Source: Cucumis sativus (lineage: Eukaryota > Streptophyta > Magnoliopsida > Cucurbitales > Cucurbitaceae). From it: 64,000 nt of DNA. Under the pieces are notes generated by a model. It was not told where the DNA came from. It made no database searches and worked only from the letters and a program-made list of their open reading frames with translations. The translations under genes were made by a program, and so were the position numbers. The DNA is taken from assembly GCF_000004075.3 (NCBI RefSeq), contig NC_026658.2:25594075-25658074 (forward strand), read 5' to 3'. Below are positions 61,137-64,000 of the stretch, one piece after another (the stretch's first letter is position 1; every line of letters starts with the position of its first letter).

Positions 61137-64000
61137 TCAAGATTGATTAGGGAGCTGGGCGTACGTACCAATGTTGGGGTTGCAGCCGTCGACCATCATG
61201 TTCTTATAAACTGTATAAGCGTGCTCGGGGTTCTCCGACAAGCTGTACCCTCGAATGAGAGCATTATAAGTGAAGACGTCAGGTTCTAAACCAGCAAGTT
61301 GGAGCTCTTCATACATTCTCTTGGCTTGTTCCACCATTCCAGCGAGCCCAAGATTAAGCATCAATGAATTATAAGTGTACAGGTCAGGAACAATGCCTCT
61401 GTTTCGCATTTCATTGTATAAGGCGAGAGCTTCCTCCATTCTTTGCGATTTTCCAAGACCGTTTATTATACGATTATAAGCGATAAAGTCAGGATCAAGA
61501 CCGGTTGATTTCAGTTCATTGAAATAGTATAAAGCTTCATCAACTCTTCCAGCAAGGCAGAGGCAATCTACAAGAATGGTGTATGATTTCAAGTCTGGCC
61601 TTATACCCTCATTCACCATCCTTTTAAACAACTGACAAGCGGTTTCTGTGTCACCTATTTTCCCATATCCATTTATCAAAATGTTGAATATTGCACAGTT
61701 TGGCTTGCATCCATAGTCTGACATCTCTTCAAAAAGCCGCATTGCTTCCTCTAAGCGCCCCACTTTTGCTAGTCCGTCTATCAAAGGGCCATAAGTGCGA
61801 GGAGTGGGGCGGAAATCACTACTAACAAGATCATAGAAAAAATCTAAAGCCTTATCCAAGTTATTAGATTTTGCAAGACTGGAGATGACAATGTTGTAAG
61901 TTATGGCGTCTGGCTTGCATCTCCTTGAAATCATCTCTTTGTACAGTTCAAAGAGTTCAGTGATTTTCCCAGACTTTCCATGAACGGCAAGTAGCATGTT
62001 GAAGGTAAAAGCATCGGGAGCACAACCAACGTTCTTCATATCCTTAAAAAGATCCCAGGCCTTTTCGGTGTAATGGACTTCAAGAAGCTCACCTATCAAA
62101 CAATTATACGATGCCAACGTTGGACTGATTCCCAATTTCTTTGTAAATTTGTCAAATATTTGATAAGCATAAAGTTCTCTCTTATGCTTACACAAAACTC
62201 TAACTAGAGGTATTAAGAACGAGTCTTCCCTACAGATCCCATTCAATACCAATTCTTCAGCAAATATAATAGCCTTGTCCATCTCAGCTTCAACTAATGT
62301 ACCTCCCATTAAATCTTCCCAGAAAGATCTATTTACACGAAAACGGACTTGATACATAAAATCCCTTGCAATCGATATAGCATCCCCTATCTGCCCACAC
62401 TTCACGAGGCCAGGAAGAAGGGTACATATTGTGACATGATCAGGGTGCATCGATTTCTTCAGCTGGTGGAAGAACCAGAATGCATGATTTACTTTGTTTT
62501 CTTTGATCAAGCCATAAATAACAGTGTTGTAGGTCAAGACATCAGGTTTACAGTCCATTACAGTCATTTTAGAAAACATTTTTAAAGCCAATTCGACCTC
62601 ATCATTTTTGCAAAAGCAATCCAGGAGCGTGTTAAAAGATATCGTATTCGGAGAACACTTTTTTTCAATCATACTTTCAAATAATTCAATGGCTTTCTGG
62701 ACTCGACCCTCTTTCCCTAATCCAGAGAGTAACGTATTATAGGTCACAACTGTTGGAGAAAGCTTCATGTCCTTCATTCTGTCAAACATTTGCCATGCTT
62801 CATCAACTCGTCCAGCCTTGTAAAGTGAATCAATCAAAGAGTTAACCACAATCACATCAGGTTCACATCCATTTCTTATCATCTCAGAAAGCAAATTCAC
62901 AGCCTCATCTACTTGTCCTACTTTGCTATAGCACTTCATCATCATGTTATAGGTCACTGAATCTGGAGCTAAACCATTCTCTCTAAGCCCATTGAACATG
63001 GTTTTTGCTTCTCTTAACCTCCCCATTTCAGCAAGGCTGTACAACGATGCATTGCACGCTACAATATTTGGAACAATTCCTTTAGCTTTCATCTTCTCAA
63101 AGGTTTCAACAGCTTTGCCAGTTTCTCCAGATTTTCCAAAATAGTCAATAAAAGTAATGTACGTATAAGCAGTAGGTTGAACACCTACGGATTCCATAGT
63201 ATCTAAAAGCTTTAGTGCATCCTCAATTCTACCTGCCCTCAACAGTCCACAAATAAGTGTGTTATAAGTATGAAGATTTGGCAAGATACCTTGCTTTCTC
63301 ATGACATCAAAGGTAGCAAATGCTTCATCAAAGTCTCTGGCTTTGCATAACACATCAACAAGAATAGTGAAGGTAACTACATCAGGCATATACCCATCCG
63401 CTTCCATCTGACTCCAAAATTCTTTAAATGTGTCCAAGTCTCCAAAATCGTTGAACTTGTCCAACAGAGTAATGTAGATAACTTGATCAGGTTTGTGGCC
63501 ATTAGCTTTCATCTTCACAAACAACTCCTTAGCATTTTCCAACTGTCCTGCATTACAAAGAGCATCAATGAGGACTGTATAAGTAACAAGGTCAGGTCCA
63601 CAACCTTCATCATCCATTCTTCTAAATATCTCATATGCCTCGTCAATTTTCCCAGCCCTCCCTAGTACTCTTATGCATATTGTGAATGTGTAAACATTTG
63701 GCCTCAATCCTAAATCTTCCATCTCTTTCAACAGAACCATTACCATCTCCGAGTCCCTCTTCTTTCCCAACGCAACCATAAGTGCTGAATATGTCTTCAG
63801 GCTAGGCTTAAGCCCTTCTGAAACCATTCTTCTGTAAACTTCCAAGGCCTCACCACAGAATCCTGATTGAATCAGCAAATGGATCAATCCATTGTATGAA
63901 TATGCATTCAAGACAAATCCAGCTTTTCTCATCTTATTTAGCACAGTCGTCATCTGCCGAAGCCCACCTCTGATGGAAAGAGCTTTAAAGATAGTCAAGT
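61137..64000 (-). CDS. PGR3: PPR protein PROTON GRADIENT REGULATION 3 (partial)
   Basis: The frame runs from the window's right edge to a TGA at 61137-61139: 953 residues without a break. The 5' part, with the transit peptide, lies outside the window. The sequence is almost entirely P-class PPR repeats of 35 residues, about 26 by length, with typical [20 protein letters not shown] and [14 protein letters not shown] blocks. The segment around [10 protein letters not shown] (near residues 520-580 of this part) is less regular. The end is [14 protein letters not shown], matching the family end as I remember it. PGR3 binds plastid RNAs (petL and ndh transcripts) and is needed for cytochrome b6f and NDH complex accumulation. 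Intronless in this part, as is common for PPR genes. Confidence 0.93.
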   Translation of the reverse strand, partial: LTIFKALSIRGGLRQMTTVLNKMRKAGFVLNAYSYNGLIHLLIQSGFCGEALEVYRRMVSEGLKPSLKTYSALMVALGKKRDSEMVMVLLKEMEDLGLRPNVYTFTICIRVLGRAGKIDEAYEIFRRMDDEGCGPDLVTYTVLIDALCNAGQLENAKELFVKMKANGHKPDQVIYITLLDKFNDFGDLDTFKEFWSQMEADGYMPDVVTFTILVDVLCKARDFDEAFATFDVMRKQGILPNLHTYNTLICGLLRAGRIEDALKLLDTMESVGVQPTAYTYITFIDYFGKSGETGKAVETFEKMKAKGIVPNIVACNASLYSLAEMGRLREAKTMFNGLRENGLAPDSVTYNMMMKCYSKVGQVDEAVNLLSEMIRNGCEPDVIVVNSLIDSLYKAGRVDEAWQMFDRMKDMKLSPTVVTYNTLLSGLGKEGRVQKAIELFESMIEKKCSPNTISFNTLLDCFCKNDEVELALKMFSKMTVMDCKPDVLTYNTVIYGLIKENKVNHAFWFFHQLKKSMHPDHVTICTLLPGLVKCGQIGDAISIARDFMYQVRFRVNRSFWEDLMGGTLVEAEMDKAIIFAEELVLNGICREDSFLIPLVRVLCKHKRELYAYQIFDKFTKKLGISPTLASYNCLIGELLEVHYTEKAWDLFKDMKNVGCAPDAFTFNMLLAVHGKSGKITELFELYKEMISRRCKPDAITYNIVISSLAKSNNLDKALDFFYDLVSSDFRPTPRTYGPLIDGLAKVGRLEEAMRLFEEMSDYGCKPNCAIFNILINGYGKIGDTETACQLFKRMVNEGIRPDLKSYTILVDCLCLAGRVDEALYYFNELKSTGLDPDFIAYNRIINGLGKSQRMEEALALYNEMRNRGIVPDLYTYNSLMLNLGLAGMVEQAKRMYEELQLAGLEPDVFTYNALIRGYSLSENPEHAYTVYKNMMVDGCNPNIGTYAQLPNQS

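Noticed and set aside
1-64000. CRISPR arrays, bacterial operons, organelle insertions
   Set aside because: No regular short repeats with unique spacers, no ribosome-binding-site-led gene strings, and no recognisable plastid or mitochondrial gene pieces were seen on either strand.

Overview
The window is nuclear DNA of a flowering plant, almost certainly a eudicot. The genes have many GT-AG introns, exons are moderately GC-rich, and introns and spacers are very AT-rich and full of small foldback repeats. Several repeat families look like those I remember from cucurbit genomes (Cucumis and relatives), so a cucurbit is my best guess, but that rests on memory and not on a search. No bacterial operon, CRISPR array, plasmid, phage or viral gene was seen.

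Eleven protein genes could be assembled exon by exon, and in each the splice phases close. From left to right: a SKA2-like kinetochore subunit (+, 936-4833); a small plastid-targeted DnaJ-type zinc-finger protein (-, 5667-9867); a single-exon VQ-motif protein (+, 11952-12479); an SLC35F5/EamA-like transporter (+, 17756-22613); EMC4, an ER membrane insertase subunit (+, 23730-25961); UBP22, the SAGA-type deubiquitinase (+, 28734-31459); a protein with four Myb/SANT-like domains and a PIF/Harbinger-like tail (+, 34355-37806); a plastid glutathione peroxidase (-, 38947-41679); eIF(iso)4G (+, 44458-49290); a PP2C phosphatase (+, 53734-60213); and the C-terminal 953 residues of the PPR protein PGR3 (-, 61137 to the window end).

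The genes do not form one pathway. Their order does look ancestral: GPX, PP2C and PGR3 are neighbours in Arabidopsis as I recall, and so are EMC4 and UBP22, and the SKA2-like and Myb-like genes. Several promoters carry clusters of TGGGCY (site II) elements typical of housekeeping genes.

The most striking items are the Myb-like gene built by fourfold amplification of a two-exon unit, two LINE remnants on either side of PP2C exon 4, an intronic duplication that copied a splice donor in the DnaJ-type gene, and several families of small inverted-repeat elements, including one hAT-like element with a recognisable 8-bp target duplication. I found no clearly new multi-gene system.
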